Below, piece after piece: positions 1 to 12,411 of a stretch of DNA of 64,000 nt. The DNA is taken from contig VZQC01000263.1 in assembly GCA_009823505.1 (NCBI GenBank), positions 110,663-174,662 on the forward strand, read 5' to 3'. Position numbers and translations under genes: made by a program. Source of the DNA: Rhizomys pruinosus (taxonomy: Eukaryota > Chordata > Mammalia > Rodentia > Spalacidae). The number at the start of each line of letters is the position of its first letter. Within the stretch, counting starts at the first letter, position 1. Below the pieces are notes generated by a model. The model saw only the letters and a list, made by a program, of their open reading frames with translations. It ran no database searches and was not told the origin of the DNA.

Positions 1-244
1 AGCTCTGTGCTCAAAACTGCAAAAGCTTTATCTCAGTATAGTAGAAGCAAATGAGAAGTGGGTAGATTAAGAGTATATTTTAAAGAAAGAAAACAATATT
101 TGAGTATAGTTTGGAAGATAAGTGAAAGGAAAAAAAATTTAAAGATGACTTCCAGGACTTCATTCAGAACAAACACGTACATAGAATTACACCATATATA
201 ATATATGAAGCATTAACACAAAGGACTAGAGTGTGGCTAAGAAA
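1..244. other. unique AT-rich DNA
   Basis: I see no repeat family, reading frame or RNA structure here. It is the left flank of the first B1 element. Confidence 0.5.
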
Positions 245-402
245 AAGAGGGAGCACGCCTTTAATCCTAGTACTTGGGAGGCAGAGGCAGGCGGATCTTC
301 GTGAGTTCAAGGCCAGCCTGTTCTACAGAGTGAGATCAGGACAGCTGGAGCTACAGGGAGACCCTGTCTCGAAAAGACCAAAAAAAAAAGCAAAAAAAAA
401 AA
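245..402 (+). mobile_element. B1 SINE
   Basis: B1 is a short 7SL RNA-derived retroposon transcribed by Pol III and mobilised by L1. The diagnostic core 'gcacgcctttaatcctag' is followed by the gaggcagaggcaggcgga block, 'gagttcaaggccagcctg' and an A-rich tail broken by single G and C bases. The first ~10 bases of the usual head are not recognisable. Confidence 0.9.
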
Positions 403-594
403 GCAGTGTGTTTCCCTAACCAATGGACTATCTCTTCTAGCCCCAATGCCTTAAAATTTTATTAAAGGATAAATGCACATGAATTGCAAAAAAATCAGTG
501 ATCCTCTACTTACTCACCTCTGCCCCAGGGAGCACCAACCTTTAACTCCTGCTATGTCTTCTGGCATATGTAAATGGTTCTCAGCTGCTACTTT
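403..594. other. unique intergenic DNA
   Basis: Nothing recognisable lies between two SINEs here. Confidence 0.45.
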
Positions 595-734
595 CTTTTT
601 TGAGACAGTTTCTCTGTAGCTCCAAGCTGGCCTGGAACTGACTAGACCAGGCTGGACTGGAACTCATAGAGATCCACCTGCTTCTGCCCCTGGAGTGCTA
701 GGACAAAAGGTCTGTGCTACCATACCTGGGCTGG
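595..734 (-). mobile_element. B1 SINE, antisense
   Basis: It reads as the reverse complement of B1: 'gagacagtttctctgtagc', then the 'accaggctgg' block and 'agagatccacctgcttctg', ending at the head 'catacctgggctgg'. It is moderately diverged. Confidence 0.85.
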
Positions 735-737
735 AGG

Positions 738-925
738 TTTTTTTTTTTTTGTGTGTGTGTGTGTGTGTATACATGTATTGCTGCATGTGTGTAAGTGTGC
801 TCACAGAGTAAAAAAAAAAAGGTGTTGTATTCCCCTGGAACTGGAGTTATAGAATTGAATCCAGGACCCAGGTCCTCTGCTGGAGCAGCCAGTACTCTTA
901 ACTGCTGAGCCATCTCTCTAGTCCC
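738..925 (-). mobile_element. B2/B3-type SINE, antisense, with TG tract
   Basis: The tRNA-derived head lies at the right end ('cttaactgctgagccatc'), preceded by 'cccctggaactggagtta'. On the left a T run and (GT)n at 750-768 replace the usual A-tail. Confidence 0.75.
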
Positions 926-1152
926 TCATGATTTGAGTTTTAAGGAGGATGAAGGGTCCTGCACGCTTGTTGTAGGCTCCTGCCCCAGGAGGTGAAGAGA
1001 TTATATACACAATTGGTGGTTTGCCTGGAGGCCACTTAGATAAGAAGGTTGGAGCAGAAATTCCTTCTACCCTAAAAGAAGTCACTTGACCAATGAGTGT
1101 GGCAAAGTTTTGCTTTGAGTAGAACACACGTGTCACACAAATACATGAGAGA
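926..1152. other. unique DNA
   Basis: No recognisable element. Reading frames on the minus strand here have no support. Confidence 0.4.
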
Positions 1153-1314
1153 AATCCAGGCATGGTGGTGTATGCCTGTAATCCTAGCATTTGGGACGTG
1201 GAAGCCGGAGGATTGGAAAGTCAAGATTGTCCTCAGTTGACAGTGAGTTTAAGGCCGGCCTGGGTTACACAAGACCCTGTGATCAACAACAAAGCCCCCC
1301 CCCAAAAAAAAAAA
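1153..1314 (+). mobile_element. old B1-like SINE (B1 or B4 right half)
   Basis: 'ccaggcatggtggtgtatgc' and 'ctgtaatcctagcatttggg' mark a B1 head. The middle is diverged, and the tail is a C9 run and an A run ending at an undetermined base. Confidence 0.7.
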
Positions 1315-1315
1315 N
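1315..1315. other. single undetermined base (n)
   Basis: It lies at the end of a homopolymer SINE tail, so it probably marks an unresolved length or an assembly join. Confidence 0.7.
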
Positions 1316-2004
1316 CAGCTATTTTTACACGAGCAGTGGGATCCAAGGAACTATCTATAGGACTCACAGGACTGACTACACATGGCAGGGGTGGCAGTGA
1401 GGCCAGGATCAGAGGCAGGACTTGTATCTTCAGTGCCCACCAGAAGTCTTGCCTATTGCATGGACACATGGGAGGTCCCAGAGTGCTGTGGGCACAGACA
1501 ACTGTAGTGGAGATCAATAACCAATCACTCCCCCTAGCCCAGTAGCAAGTTCTCAGAACCAGCAACACTCCCTCCTGGAGCTGCTCTGCTGGGAGCTCTG
1601 GCGACCATTAGTGGGTCGTTTAACACGAGGGAGTGCTTGAGAGCTTACAGAACACATGACTTCCATATCCGTGCTAGATTACTGTGGGTCCACACAGTCC
1701 TCAGGCATTTCACTGAGAATACAAAGAGCGAAGAAGAGATTGTAATTACACAACACTTCAGCAGTCTGCACCTGGCAGGCAGGGCCCACTAGCAGAAAGC
1801 CCACCCACCTGTAGACAAAGTGCTTATTCCCTGGCTAAACTACGGCCCAATCTGGCGTGAAGATCCTAGATGAGAGGAGTATTCCAGGGCCCAGTATGGT
1901 CAGCAACTAGATGTATAGTGACGACCTAAACTAAGCTACTGACTCAAGTTGACATCGTAATGAGAGTGGAACGGGCACAGAGCCACATATCACGACCCCT
2001 CAAT
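1316..2004. other. unique DNA grading into the tandem array
   Basis: Up to about 1850 this is ordinary single-copy sequence. After that, fragments such as 'gatgagagga' and 'gagagtggaacgggcaca' already resemble badly degraded units of the adjacent array, so the left array boundary is soft. Confidence 0.45.
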
Positions 2005-3856
2005 GTCAGGTGAGTCACATGAACAGCAGTGAAAGGGGATCATAGAGAGAAGCGGCTAGCAAAGTGGGAGCACATGAATAGTATTGAAGCGGCCACGAGA
2101 CGAACGAGCGCGCCATAGTCAGCGGTGCGATCACATAAAAGGCAGGTGGAAAGAGGGCAGAGCTTAGCGGCTTTTACACAGGGGCTGGCCACATGAGGAG
2201 CTGAAAAGTGGCAGGGAGGCCAGCTGGCCTAAGGCATAGGTGGGAACATGAGAAGTGAAGAGGCAGAGCAGCGGCTAGTCACAGGGTGGACACATGAGGG
2301 AGTGAGGGCAGAGACAGGCGGCTACGCAGAGTGGCACCATGGAGAAAGTGACAAAGGGCAGAGAAGCGGCTAGCAGGTGGACACTTGAGAGTGAAGGGCA
2401 GAGCAGGGGCTAGCAGGTGGACACATGGGAGTGAAGGGCAGAGCAGCGGGTAGCAGGTGGACACATGAGAGTGGAGGGCAGAGCAGCGGCTAGCGGGTGG
2501 ACACATGAGAGTGAATGGCAGAGCAGCGGCTAGCAGGTTGACACATGAGAGTGAAGGGCGGAGCAGCGGCTAGCAGGTGGACACATGAGAGTGAGGGGAG
2601 AGGCAGCGGTCTAGTCAAGGTGGACACTGAGCAGTGGAAGGGCAGAGGACGAGAAGCGATAGACCAGGTGGAATCCCAGGTCGAGAGCTGAGTCAAGGCT
2701 AACGAAGAGGCAGCGCGCGTCTAAGCAGGTGGACCAGAGATGAGAGAGTGAAAGGTGACATGAGCAGCGGCTAGGAAAAATCCGATGTTAGTATATGAGA
2801 GAAAGGACAGAGTTCAGACAGCTACGGTGGACAACATGAGAAGTAAGGCGCAGGAAGGGGCAGCGCGGGCTGCCAGGCAGGAGTGGATCACGAGTGAGAG
2901 TGAATAGGGCCGACGACAGAGCAAGAGGCTCGAAGCCGGAAGTAGAACACAGTGAGGAGTGAAAGTGAGCGGTAGATAAGCAAGCGGCTAGCAGGCTGGG
3001 GGCAACCCATGCAGTGAGAGAGGTGTTGAACAGGAAGATAGGGAGTCGAGCGGCTAGCGGTGAGCACCACTAGTGATGAGGGAAGGCAAGCAGGCGGTAG
3101 CAGGCTGGAGAGAGCCACATATGAAGCAGGTTGAGGCAGGAGGCGAGCAGTCATGAGCTGGGCGACGTGGGGATCACAGACCAGAGCGTAGCATGGCATG
3201 AAAGAAGAGTTGTGAAATGGGGCAGAGGCTAGGCGGCTGGCACTTAGAAGCGTGAAGGCGGCGATCAGGATGTATGAAGCAGCATATGATGTAGGGTGAG
3301 AACCGGAAGATCGGAGAGCTAGAGCCGGGGCACCGTGGATGGTAGGCAGGTGTGGACACCAATGAGGAGTGGGAGGAGCAGAGCAGCTAGAAACGGGTAG
3401 GTCAGCTGAATAGCAGGTGTGGGATCCACTCTGGAGAGAGTATGGCGAAGGGCGAAGGCAGGCGGACTGCAGGTGCGACAAACATCGGAGTGAAAGGGCA
3501 GAGCGAGCGGACTAAGCAGGTGGACACATGAAGAGTGAGGGCAAGAGCAGCGCTGAGCAGGTGGACACAATGAGAGTGAGAGGGCCGGGCAGCCGGCTAG
3601 CAGGTGGACAATCGAGTGAAGGGCAGACACGGCTAGCAGGTGGATAGCACATGAGAGGTGAAGGCAGGAGCAGCGGCTAGCAGGTGGACACATCAGAGTG
3701 AAGGGCAGAGCAGCGGCTAACAGGTGGACACATCAGAGTGAAGGGTGCTCCAGGCAGGCGGCTCGGTGGAGACATGAGAGTGAAGGGCAGAGGAGCGGCT
3801 AGGAGGTGGACACATGAGAGTGAAGGGCAGAGCAGCGGCTAGCAGGTGGACACATG

Positions 3857-3974
3857 AGAGAGAAGGGCAGAGCAGCAGCTAACAGGTGGACACATGAGAG
3901 AGAAGGGCAGAGCAGCAGCTAACAGGTGGACACATGAGAGAGAAGGGCAGAGCAGCAGCTAACAGGTGGACACA
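3857..3974. repeat. array variant block A (cagctaac / gagagagaag)
   Basis: About three consecutive units share two linked changes: 'gcagctaacagg' replaces the common 'gcggctagcagg', and 'gagagagaag' replaces 'gagagtgaag'. The same linked pair returns at 6199-6378, so units were amplified as blocks. Confidence 0.8.
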
Positions 3975-5560
3975 GCATTATTATAAACGTTTGTGAGAGC
4001 TGATAGGGCAGAGCTAAGCGATGAAGCAAAGCCCTACAGGTGGACACATGAAGATGAAGGGCAAGAGCAGTCGGCTAGCAGGTGGACACATGGGAGTGAA
4101 GGGCAGAGCAACAGCTAGCAAGTAGACACCTGAGAAGTGAAGTGCAGAGCAGCGGCTAGGTCAGGTCGGGAGAGGGACATTGGAGGAGACGTGGTGAAGG
4201 GCAGAGCAGCGGCTAGCGGGTGGACACATGAGAGTGAAGGGCAGAGCAGCGGCTAGCAGGTTGACACATGAGAGTGAAGGGCACAGCAGCGTATGGGCTA
4301 CGTGCATCAAAGAGGAGTGAGAAGGAGCCGAGGCGGAGAGCATGCGCGCAGTCAAGGTGGACACATGAGGAGAGTGAAGGAGGTCATAGGACGGAATCGC
4401 CGGTCTAGGCACAGTGGTGAACCACATGAGAGTGAAGGGCCAGAGCAGGCTTTGGAGTACTGGCGGTGCGAGGTGGCAACACATGTAAGAGCTGATAGTG
4501 GCAGAGTCAGAGCGGCTGGAGTCAGGATGGCACAAACAGATCCAGTAAGTGAAGGCAGAGCAGACTCGGCTAGCAGGTGGGACAGACAGGTGAGAGTGAA
4601 GGCGGCCAAAGAGCAGCGGGCGTGTAGTCTGAGATCGATGGAACAACATTGGATAGTTGAAGAGGCAGCAGCAGGAGCGAGCACGGTGACCAATCATGGG
4701 ATGCTGTCTGCAGTAAAGATTGGCAGGAGGACCAGCGGCTAGCGGGTGGACACATGAGAGTGAAGGGGAGAGCAGCGGCTAGCAGGAGGACACATGAGAG
4801 TGAAGGGAAGAGCAGCGGCTAGCAGGTTGACACATGAGAGTGAAGGGCGAAAGCAGGGCTAGCAGGTGGACAATGAGAGTGAAGGGCAGGAGCAGCAGCT
4901 AGCAGGTGGAGCACATGAGCAGTGGAAGGGCAGAGCAGCGGGCTAGCTCAGTGGACACGATGAGAGTGAAGGGCAGAGCAGAGGCTAGCAGGTGGACACA
5001 TGGGAGTGAAGGGCAGAGCAGCGGGTAGCAGGTGGACACATGAGAGTGGAGGGCAGAGCAGCGGCTAGCAGGTGGACACATGAGAGTGAATGGCAGAGCA
5101 GCGGCTAGCAGGTTGACACATGAGAGTGAAGGGCGGAGCAGCGGCTAGCAGGTGGGCACATGAGAGTGAAGGGCAGAGCAGCGGCTAGCAGGTGGACACA
5201 TGAGAGTGAGGCAGAGCAGCAGCTGAGCAGGTGGAGCACGATGAGAGGTTGAAGGTGCAGAGCAGTGGCGGCTAGCAGGTGGATCCACATGAGAGTGGGA
5301 GGGGGACGCAAGCGGCTAACAGGGATGGACACTGAGAGTGAAGGCAGAGCAAAGCGCAGCTAGCAGGTGGACAATGATGAGTGAAGGGCAGCAGTGCGCT
5401 AGCAGGTGGATAACACAATAGAGGTGAAGGGCAGAGCAGCGGCTAGCAGGTGGACACATGAGAGGGAAGGGCAGAGGCAGGCAGGCTAGGAGGTGGATAC
5501 GACATGAGAGTGAAGGGCAGAACAGCGGCTAGCAGGTGGACACGTGAGAGTGAAGGGCAG

Positions 5561-5800
5561 AGCAACAGCTAGCAAGTAGACACATGAGAGTGAAGGGCAG
5601 AGAAGCGGCTAACAGGTGGACACATGAGAGTGAAGGGAAGAGCAGCGGCTAGCAGGTGGCCACATGAGAGTGAAGGGCAGAGCAACAGCTAGCAAGTAGA
5701 CACATGAGAGTGAAGGGCACAGCAGCGGCTAGCAGGTGGAAACATGAGAGTGAAGGGCAGAGCAACAGCTAGCAAGTAGACACATGAGAGTGAAGGGCAC
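5561..5800. repeat. array variant block B (acagctagcaagtaga), multiples of 40
   Basis: The variant 'acagctagcaagtagacac' starts near 5565, 5685 and 5765, so spacings are 120 and 80, exact multiples of 40. Standard units fill the gaps. One more copy lies near 4110. This is short higher-order structure. Confidence 0.75.
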
Positions 5801-6198
5801 AGCAGCGGCTAGCAGGTGGACACATGAGAGTGAAGGGCAGAGCAGCTGCTAGCAGGTGGACACATGAGAGGGAAGGGCAGAGGCAAGCGGCTAGCAGGGT
5901 GGAACACAACTCAAGAGTGAATGGGCGCTGAGCAAGGCCGGCTTAGCAAGTGATGGAGCACATGAGAGTGAAGGGAGTGCAGAGCAGCAGGCGGTAGCAG
6001 GTGACACATGAAGACGTCGAAGGGCGAGCAGTCAGCTAAGCAGGTGCGACAACTATGAGCAGTGAAGGGCAGAGGCAGCCGGCTAGCAGGTGACACATGA
6101 GAGTGGAAGGGCCAGACAGCGGGCTAGCAGGTGGACACATTAGAGTGAAGGGCAGAGCAGCGGCTAACAGGTGGACACATCAGAGTGAAGGGCAGAGC

Positions 6199-6378
6199 AG
6201 CAGCTAACAGGTGGACACATGAGAGAGAAGGGCAGAGCAGCAGCTAACAGGTGGACACATGAGAGAGAAGGGCAGAGCAGCAGCTAACAGGTGGACACAT
6301 GAGAGAGAAGGGCAGAGCAGCAGCTAACAGGTGGACACATGAGAGAGAAGGGCAGAGCAGCAGCTAACAGGTGGACAC
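6199..6378. repeat. second copy of array variant block A
   Basis: About four and a half near-identical units carry the same two linked changes as 3857-3974. A single further unit is near 7434. Confidence 0.8.
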
Positions 6379-7677
6379 ATGAGAGTGAATGGCAGAGCAG
6401 CGGCTAGCAGGTTGACACATGAGAGTGAAGGGCAGGATGCAATGCAGATCGGCCATTGGAGCAGTGGGGAAAGCACCGACATGTGAGAAGTAGTAGAGTG
6501 AGGTAGTATCGAGCATTGGCGACAGGCCGCGATGCCGCGCTGATCAGAGCGAGTGCAGCGACAGCACATGAGAGCAGTGCGGAGAGGAGTGGCAACAATG
6601 AGCACAGGACACGTAGCGATACGGACGTACGAAAGGTAGGATATTGAAGGTGTCAACCAGTTGCGGAGAGCATGTTCTACATGGAGAGTGAAGGGCAGAG
6701 AATGCGGGCAGGTAAGACTGCAGCGATATCGATGAACGGAATCCACTCCAAAGATAGATATAGGCGCACCATAGGGTGGGAGATCCATTCAGAGGCTAGC
6801 GATCGAGGAGCGGCTAGCAGGTGGACACGTGAGAGTAGGTAAAGGGTCTAGGAGCGTCAAGAGGACTGGGGCTAAGTCTAGGTGTGTGAGCGGCACACCG
6901 ATGAGGAGGGTGTGAGAAGGGGGCGAGGCAGCAGAGGGGCTGCAGAGTCGACTAATTAGAGCAGGTGGACCACAGGAACTGAGGATAGCATTCTGGCAAG
7001 AGGACAGCGGCCAGCGTGCCGAAGGTGATAGTGGGTTGAGTGCCCATGCAAGAAGCGATAGAGACTGATGGATCATTGGAGATAGGGCCATAGGCAGCGC
7101 AGAGCAGAGGGCAATTATATCATAGTGATGAGGATGGCGCGGAGAGATCCGACGGGTCGCATGAGAAGCGTATATGGGAACCGTCGGCAGAGCCGCGGCT
7201 AGCAGGTGGACACTTGAGAGTGAAGGGCAGAGCAGCGGCTAACAGGTGGACACATGAGAGTGAAGGGCAGAGCAGCGGCTAGCAGGTGGACACATGAGAG
7301 TGAAGGGCAGAGCAGCGGATAGCAGGTGGACACATGAGAGTGAAGGGGAGAGCAGCGGCTAGCAGGTGGACACATAAGAGCGAAGGGCAGAGCAGCGGCT
7401 AACAGGTGGACACATCAGAGTGAAGGGCAGAGCAGCAGCTAACAGGTGGACACATGAGAGAGAAGGCATAGCCCAGCGGCCTAGCAGCGTGGACCACTCA
7501 GAGTGAAGGGCAAAGAGCAGCGGCTAGCAGGTGGACAGATGAGAGTGAAGGGCAGAGCGGCGGCTAGCAGGTGGACACATCAGAGTGAAGGGCAGAGCAG
7601 CTGCTAGCAGGTGGACACATGAGAGTGAAGGGGAGAGCAGCGGCTAGCAGGTGGACACATCAGAGTGAAGGGCAGAG

Positions 7678-7880
7678 TCCTGAGAAGAAGAACAGGAAAG
7701 GTGGTCACCAGGAAGCAGAGAGAAGCCCCTGGCATAAAGGGCTGTACCTAGAAACTGCCTACAACCAGCACCAAGTCAAGTGCGCATTACATGGCCAGTC
7801 CCTGTTTCTAAATGTGAGTACAGTGGGCCCCAGCTCCCCTATCGCCCAAATACACAGGAGAATGGTCCGCAGTGAGATGT
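7678..7880. other. single-copy right flank of the array
   Basis: Clean, unique sequence with normal base composition. The plus-strand frame crossing it (7619-7882) begins inside the array and has no recognisable domain. Confidence 0.45.
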
Positions 7881-10539
7881 AGCGCGCACGACACCTACAA
7901 CGCAACGTCTCCTTACCTAAAGGGGTAATAACTATTTCCAGTACAAGTCAAGAGTCTATGTGCAATATAGTGCACGAACTCCTCCTCACACCGACTGCGG
8001 AAGCTTCACACTATGAGAGTCTGTGTATATCCGAGGGACTCAGTGAGGATATATATAAGCGGCTCTTAAGGAAACACCTTATGATAAAGAGAATACGCAC
8101 AGATATAATAATGAAAGGCTATCCTAATAAAGGTTCTATATCACACTACTGTTCCACAGGGGAGCAGATGTCACACGAGTATGCAGGAGCGCTCACGGGC
8201 GGATATCTAAGTGGAGAACAGACAGGCCGTGAGGTGCCCAACTAGTCTAGCGGGAGACAAGGTGCTGTTGTTTGAGAGACGCGATAGGTCTAGAGGAACG
8301 AGAGATATACGAGCACGAAGAGCGATGTTGTCTGTATTAGGACGGATGTGAGCGACGATCTCTGTGTGTACGTGAGTGAGAGCAGCACTGTGTTTCCCTG
8401 TCATGCACGACAGAGAGTCTCTCTTGGGACTATGCCCACACTCTATATTGAGCTATGCTGTACACGGAGAGAAGCTCGACGCACTCCACCACCATAGGAG
8501 TCTCACTCAGGGCTCTGGGCTGTCAATCTCAGAGTGGAGATACGTTGTATAAGAGGAGCATTGAGTTCTAATCACGGATACACTACTTCTATGGACTCTA
8601 ATAGGAGACGCTATCTTGAGACGGAATGCGCGATCAGCTATAAGAGAGACATCGAGATAGTATCAGCTGTTAGTCCGAAGTAAGACGCTCGAGAGAGCGG
8701 TGCAGCGAGCAGGCACGACGAACGACACACCAGATCATATATTATACACCGAGACATACGAAAACGAGATAGGAGATATGCGCAGCTTATATCTTTAGAC
8801 CAAAAAACATGAGAATAGAGCCCAAGAGCTCTGAGAAGAGCTTGTATCTCTGTCTATATATATGAAGGCAACTATGCCACAGAAAGCCCAACAACCATGA
8901 GTTTGAGTTCAGAACATCATACAAAAGGTGGATAAGAAATATCCACATGAAGAGTACAGAGGGTATGATGATTTATAGAAATCAATTGATGCTATTGAGA
9001 GCCAGCCAGACAGTCAGAGTAGGAGGTGTGAGCAGGAGCTTGTGGAAGCTCTCGCTCGCCCAATGAGATAGAGAGAGTTATAATATATATCGATCACTAT
9101 GAACAAATGCAACACTATCTAGAAACCGTTCGTATGGCGTTGAGCGGCGAAACGACGCGAGAGCAATAACACCCGAAATCTAATGGCACGGAAGGTGTGA
9201 TGCCTCCCCAAATCTACTTATACCTCGAGAGCACGGGCCCCCACGGCTACCACGAATAACGTTGCAGATCAGATGTCTATTGTACTTGCGTTCTTCTGCA
9301 GAGAGAGCATACTGTGCCGCAAGCGGATAACACGTTATAAGGGAAACGGTTACTGCATATCAGTTGATGAGGGCCGAACACGCAAGGCTACAGACAGTCT
9401 GTGTGTGTTTATATGGCACACGCGTTTTGCAAAGTGAGATCGTGTCTACAGGTCCTTTGTGTGGAGTCACACACACCGCTGAGGATCAGAGAGATGAATG
9501 GAACAGGGAGACGCCTCTGGCTGGTGCATGAGAGCCATGGTATGTAGAGCGAATGTGTGGGACGAGAGTATGCACGGTCTGATACTCGGAGGAGTTAGTT
9601 CGACCGTGAAGTTCTGAGGCCTAAGCAAGGCGTCACGTGCGGATAAAATGTGGAAACACCACATTGGATGGGGGCGCTAGACGTTGAGACTGAGCCTAGC
9701 TCGCACTCAACAGACGCGGGCGTATATGTAATCAGCTATTGTTATCATGAGAGGTCAACCTCGTCGAAAGCTGTTGACCCCAAAAAGGTGAGTCATAGAG
9801 TTATGCCTCCAGCACGCGCTTTGTTCCCTCTTCCGTCACAATTCTGGCAGCAGCAAACAAAATGGAGGGCCTGGGGAGGTACAGCCACACCAGGGACTAC
9901 GTGGGGGCAAGGGTGGAGCAGTAGTTACAATGGGTCCAAAGAAGGGCAGCAAGCTAAGGACCTGCAGAGCAGCAGCACAGCCTAGAGGATGCCTGGGTGG
10001 GAGGCAGCACAGCCACAATACAGTTGTGACCACAGGAGGAAGAGAGAAAGCAAAGGCGTCTGAAAGGGATACAGTCACGATTTGTGTTATCATGGTCGCC
10101 AGTCTAACCACTGTAAAAATTGTAAAAATCAAGAACCACACCGGAGAGCACGCTCGAAGAGAAGCTGTGAGAGGTCTTCCAGGCTCGCTGCCAAGCTAGG
10201 TCTGAACCATGGATCAACACAGTGAGTATAACGCTGGCATGGCTGTAGAGAAGAGAGCCTAAGGGACCTCGCAGCAGGCGCGCGATAGGCTTGAGTTTAC
10301 CAAGGCGAAGCTCTGAGCGGGGGGAGCGTGGGAGGACCATGAGAACAAAATCACATGCCGATTAGACCTGGCGAGGAGAGGGACGAAATGGTCGCTTGGG
10401 ATCAGAAGTCAGTGTAACCAGACGTGGCCAGGAGCTTAGTGGCTGGAGGTCTGAAGCACTTAGCGGTACTTCTGCCAGAGCAGGCGTCACGACGGTGACG
10501 TAGTGGCATATTCTGGATCATAAGCATCTGCACGGTGTC

Positions 10540-10740
10540 AGGAGATGAGCACCTAGTTCCTATTGCAGGAGGTCAGAATAGGGACCAGGCCCGTACCGAG
10601 CCAATTACCATATCCTACATCAGAGCTCAAAGATCACTCTTCGAAGCAGACTCAATGAGAGAGCACACAAGTGCGATGGTGGACCTGGTGTGTATGGGGA
10701 ATGAGCCATTGCTCTTAATGACTGAGCCAACTCTCCAGCA
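10540..10740 (-). mobile_element. badly broken B2/B3 SINE, antisense
   Basis: 'ggaggtcagaatagggacca' and the head complement 'gctcttaatgactgagccaa' plus 'ctctccag' occur in the right order and spacing. The sequence between them is scrambled. Confidence 0.4.
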
Positions 10741-11157
10741 ATACGAGTGCTTGCAGCAAGTGCGTCATCTTCACATGTTGGTGGCTGGAGAGAGGAACCC
10801 GAATGGAACCTGAGCACTGTGTTTCAATCCCGCCAAACTGTATTTTAAAGAACGATAGATTTGTCCTCGTTTCTAAATATGAAGTCATGCTCCATAAACA
10901 GAGGGTAAGACAACCAAGAGGAATCGAGGCTCAAGCACTGTGCCATATCCTTTGTCCTGCCTTTGCCCCTGGTAATGGCACTCCCTCAGATCCTGGGCAT
11001 TTCCACTCCTTACCTGGTCAGTAGGCTCCCCTCCCACTATGAACTAAACATCAATTGTGCAGAGGGCTTGTGTTTGAGGATCCATGTTTACCTAGAATAG
11101 CCCTGGATGCTATCTTAACCCGGATCTGCTCCCCTGATGGCTGGAGTTGTGAGCAAC

Positions 11158-11830
11158 ACCCCACACCGTACACATACACACACATATATGTTATATATAT
11201 GTTTATATACACACACATACACAGCTATGTACCACATCAGCACACTTATCACCACAGGCACTGTTTTGGACTACATACACATACACCACATACATGTACA
11301 CACGATACATCACCAGAATACCACACATACCACCACCATACATAGCACAAACCAGCAAGGAGTTTTACCGCACAGACGCACAAATCTGGTCATTGCAAAT
11401 GCCAGTAGTTCTGGGGAAACATGCACATTACACACGACGACCAGATACGAACACATACCGCACACACACATGACAAATGCATCAGACACAGGCATACCAC
11501 ACAACACATACTAGGCACATGCAGCACGGCACCAGCGACGAGTCACACACATACATCACAGCGCACATGAGCACAGCGCGAATCTGGTGCGTGCGTCACG
11601 CATGTCTTGCAGTCAGTGGCGGACGTTAAGTCTTGACGACGACAAAACGAACGATACACGCACAGAGTACATACATAAGCAAGTCACATTCTACAGCACA
11701 TAACACACAACTGCGGCACCCAATGTAGCACACATGAGCGCACCACGAACACATGAGTGCGCGCACAGACAGTGACACTACGGTTACGCATATCGCACAA
11801 CACACAATGATCACACACAATACATGCCGT
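11158..11830. repeat. degenerate CA/CATA-rich tract
   Basis: Long runs of cacata, tatata and cacaca are mixed with single-base changes for about 670 bases. It looks like a CA/CATA microsatellite whose sequence was not resolved. The frames in it, Thr/His-rich on plus and Cys/Val-rich on minus, are products of the repeat. Confidence 0.65.
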
Positions 11831-12411
11831 CATACATGGCAAACTGCCATTAGACCGTCTTACCCTGCCCAGGCTGCCTCTCCCTGTTGTCAGGTCTACC
11901 TATGCCTGTTTTTCCTCACAGGGATTGAACCGCAGGACAGATCCATTTATTACCATGAGGTCCCTTCTAACACCTTTCTATTGCACACCTGCACCTGGGA
12001 TATGGCAATGTCGTCTAGGATTACAAGAGCAATCTGAGGTTTAACTCTGCGTGAAGCAATCAGGATCATTAAGAAAGACGGCCACATGACGTTGAGGCGT
12101 GGGCTTGAGCATCAGCAGGATTAAGGAGCAGTCGGGACCGCGTCTTGATTACTAGCACGCCATGAATTCACCAGGGTGGTGGATGAAGAGCACCGAGGGA
12201 AATGAATGAGGTTAGAAGTACCCTCAGTCGCCGCACGCTCGGCATATGCATGGAGCCAGGGCACAGGAGGCGGACGATCATCGCAACACTCCTGGGAAGC
12301 AGATAACAGCATTTTTGTATGGTTAGATGTCACAAAATGCGCAAGAGATTTTAGTGTCTTCTTTAATATGGAATTAACAGAGGAATGATGTCAAAATGAG
12401 GTACAATTGCT

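Larger units (their letters stand above)
2005..7677. repeat. 40-bp unit minisatellite array (~5.7 kb, ~140 units)
   Basis: Tandem units begin with 'GCGGCTAGCAGGTGGACAC'; a clean unit is 7275-7314. The period is exactly 40 in clean blocks (about 3770-3975, 4990-5210, 5560-5880, 6120-6420, 7200-7470, 7520-7677). Between them, blocks such as 2700-3480, 4290-4730, 5210-5340, 5890-6110 and 6440-7190 keep only fragments of the motif, with many one- or two-base insertions. The plus strand is purine-rich with strong G-over-C skew. The right edge is sharp at 7677. All three minus-strand frames stay open through consecutive units, giving repetitive Ser/Leu/Pro/Cys translations, but nothing shows that they are expressed. 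I do not recognise the family. Confidence 0.9.

Noticed and set aside
2279..7091. Long minus-strand open frames in the tandem array, with Ser/Leu/Pro/Cys repeats of about 40 residues
   Set aside because: The 40-bp unit lacks stops in the minus frames, so open reading is automatic. A period not divisible by 3 cycles all frames. No start context, domain or upstream exon.
2005..7677. CRISPR-like direct repeats
   Set aside because: Units abut without spacers, and the surroundings are rodent retroelements.
9650..10199. Overlapping frames of 89-111 codons on both strands, suggesting a gene
   Set aside because: Both strands are equally open, and there is no motif or splice structure.
7619..10817. 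Several 65-110 codon frames in the noise-like block
   Set aside because: No recognisable domain, overlapping frames on both strands, and sequence quality too doubtful.
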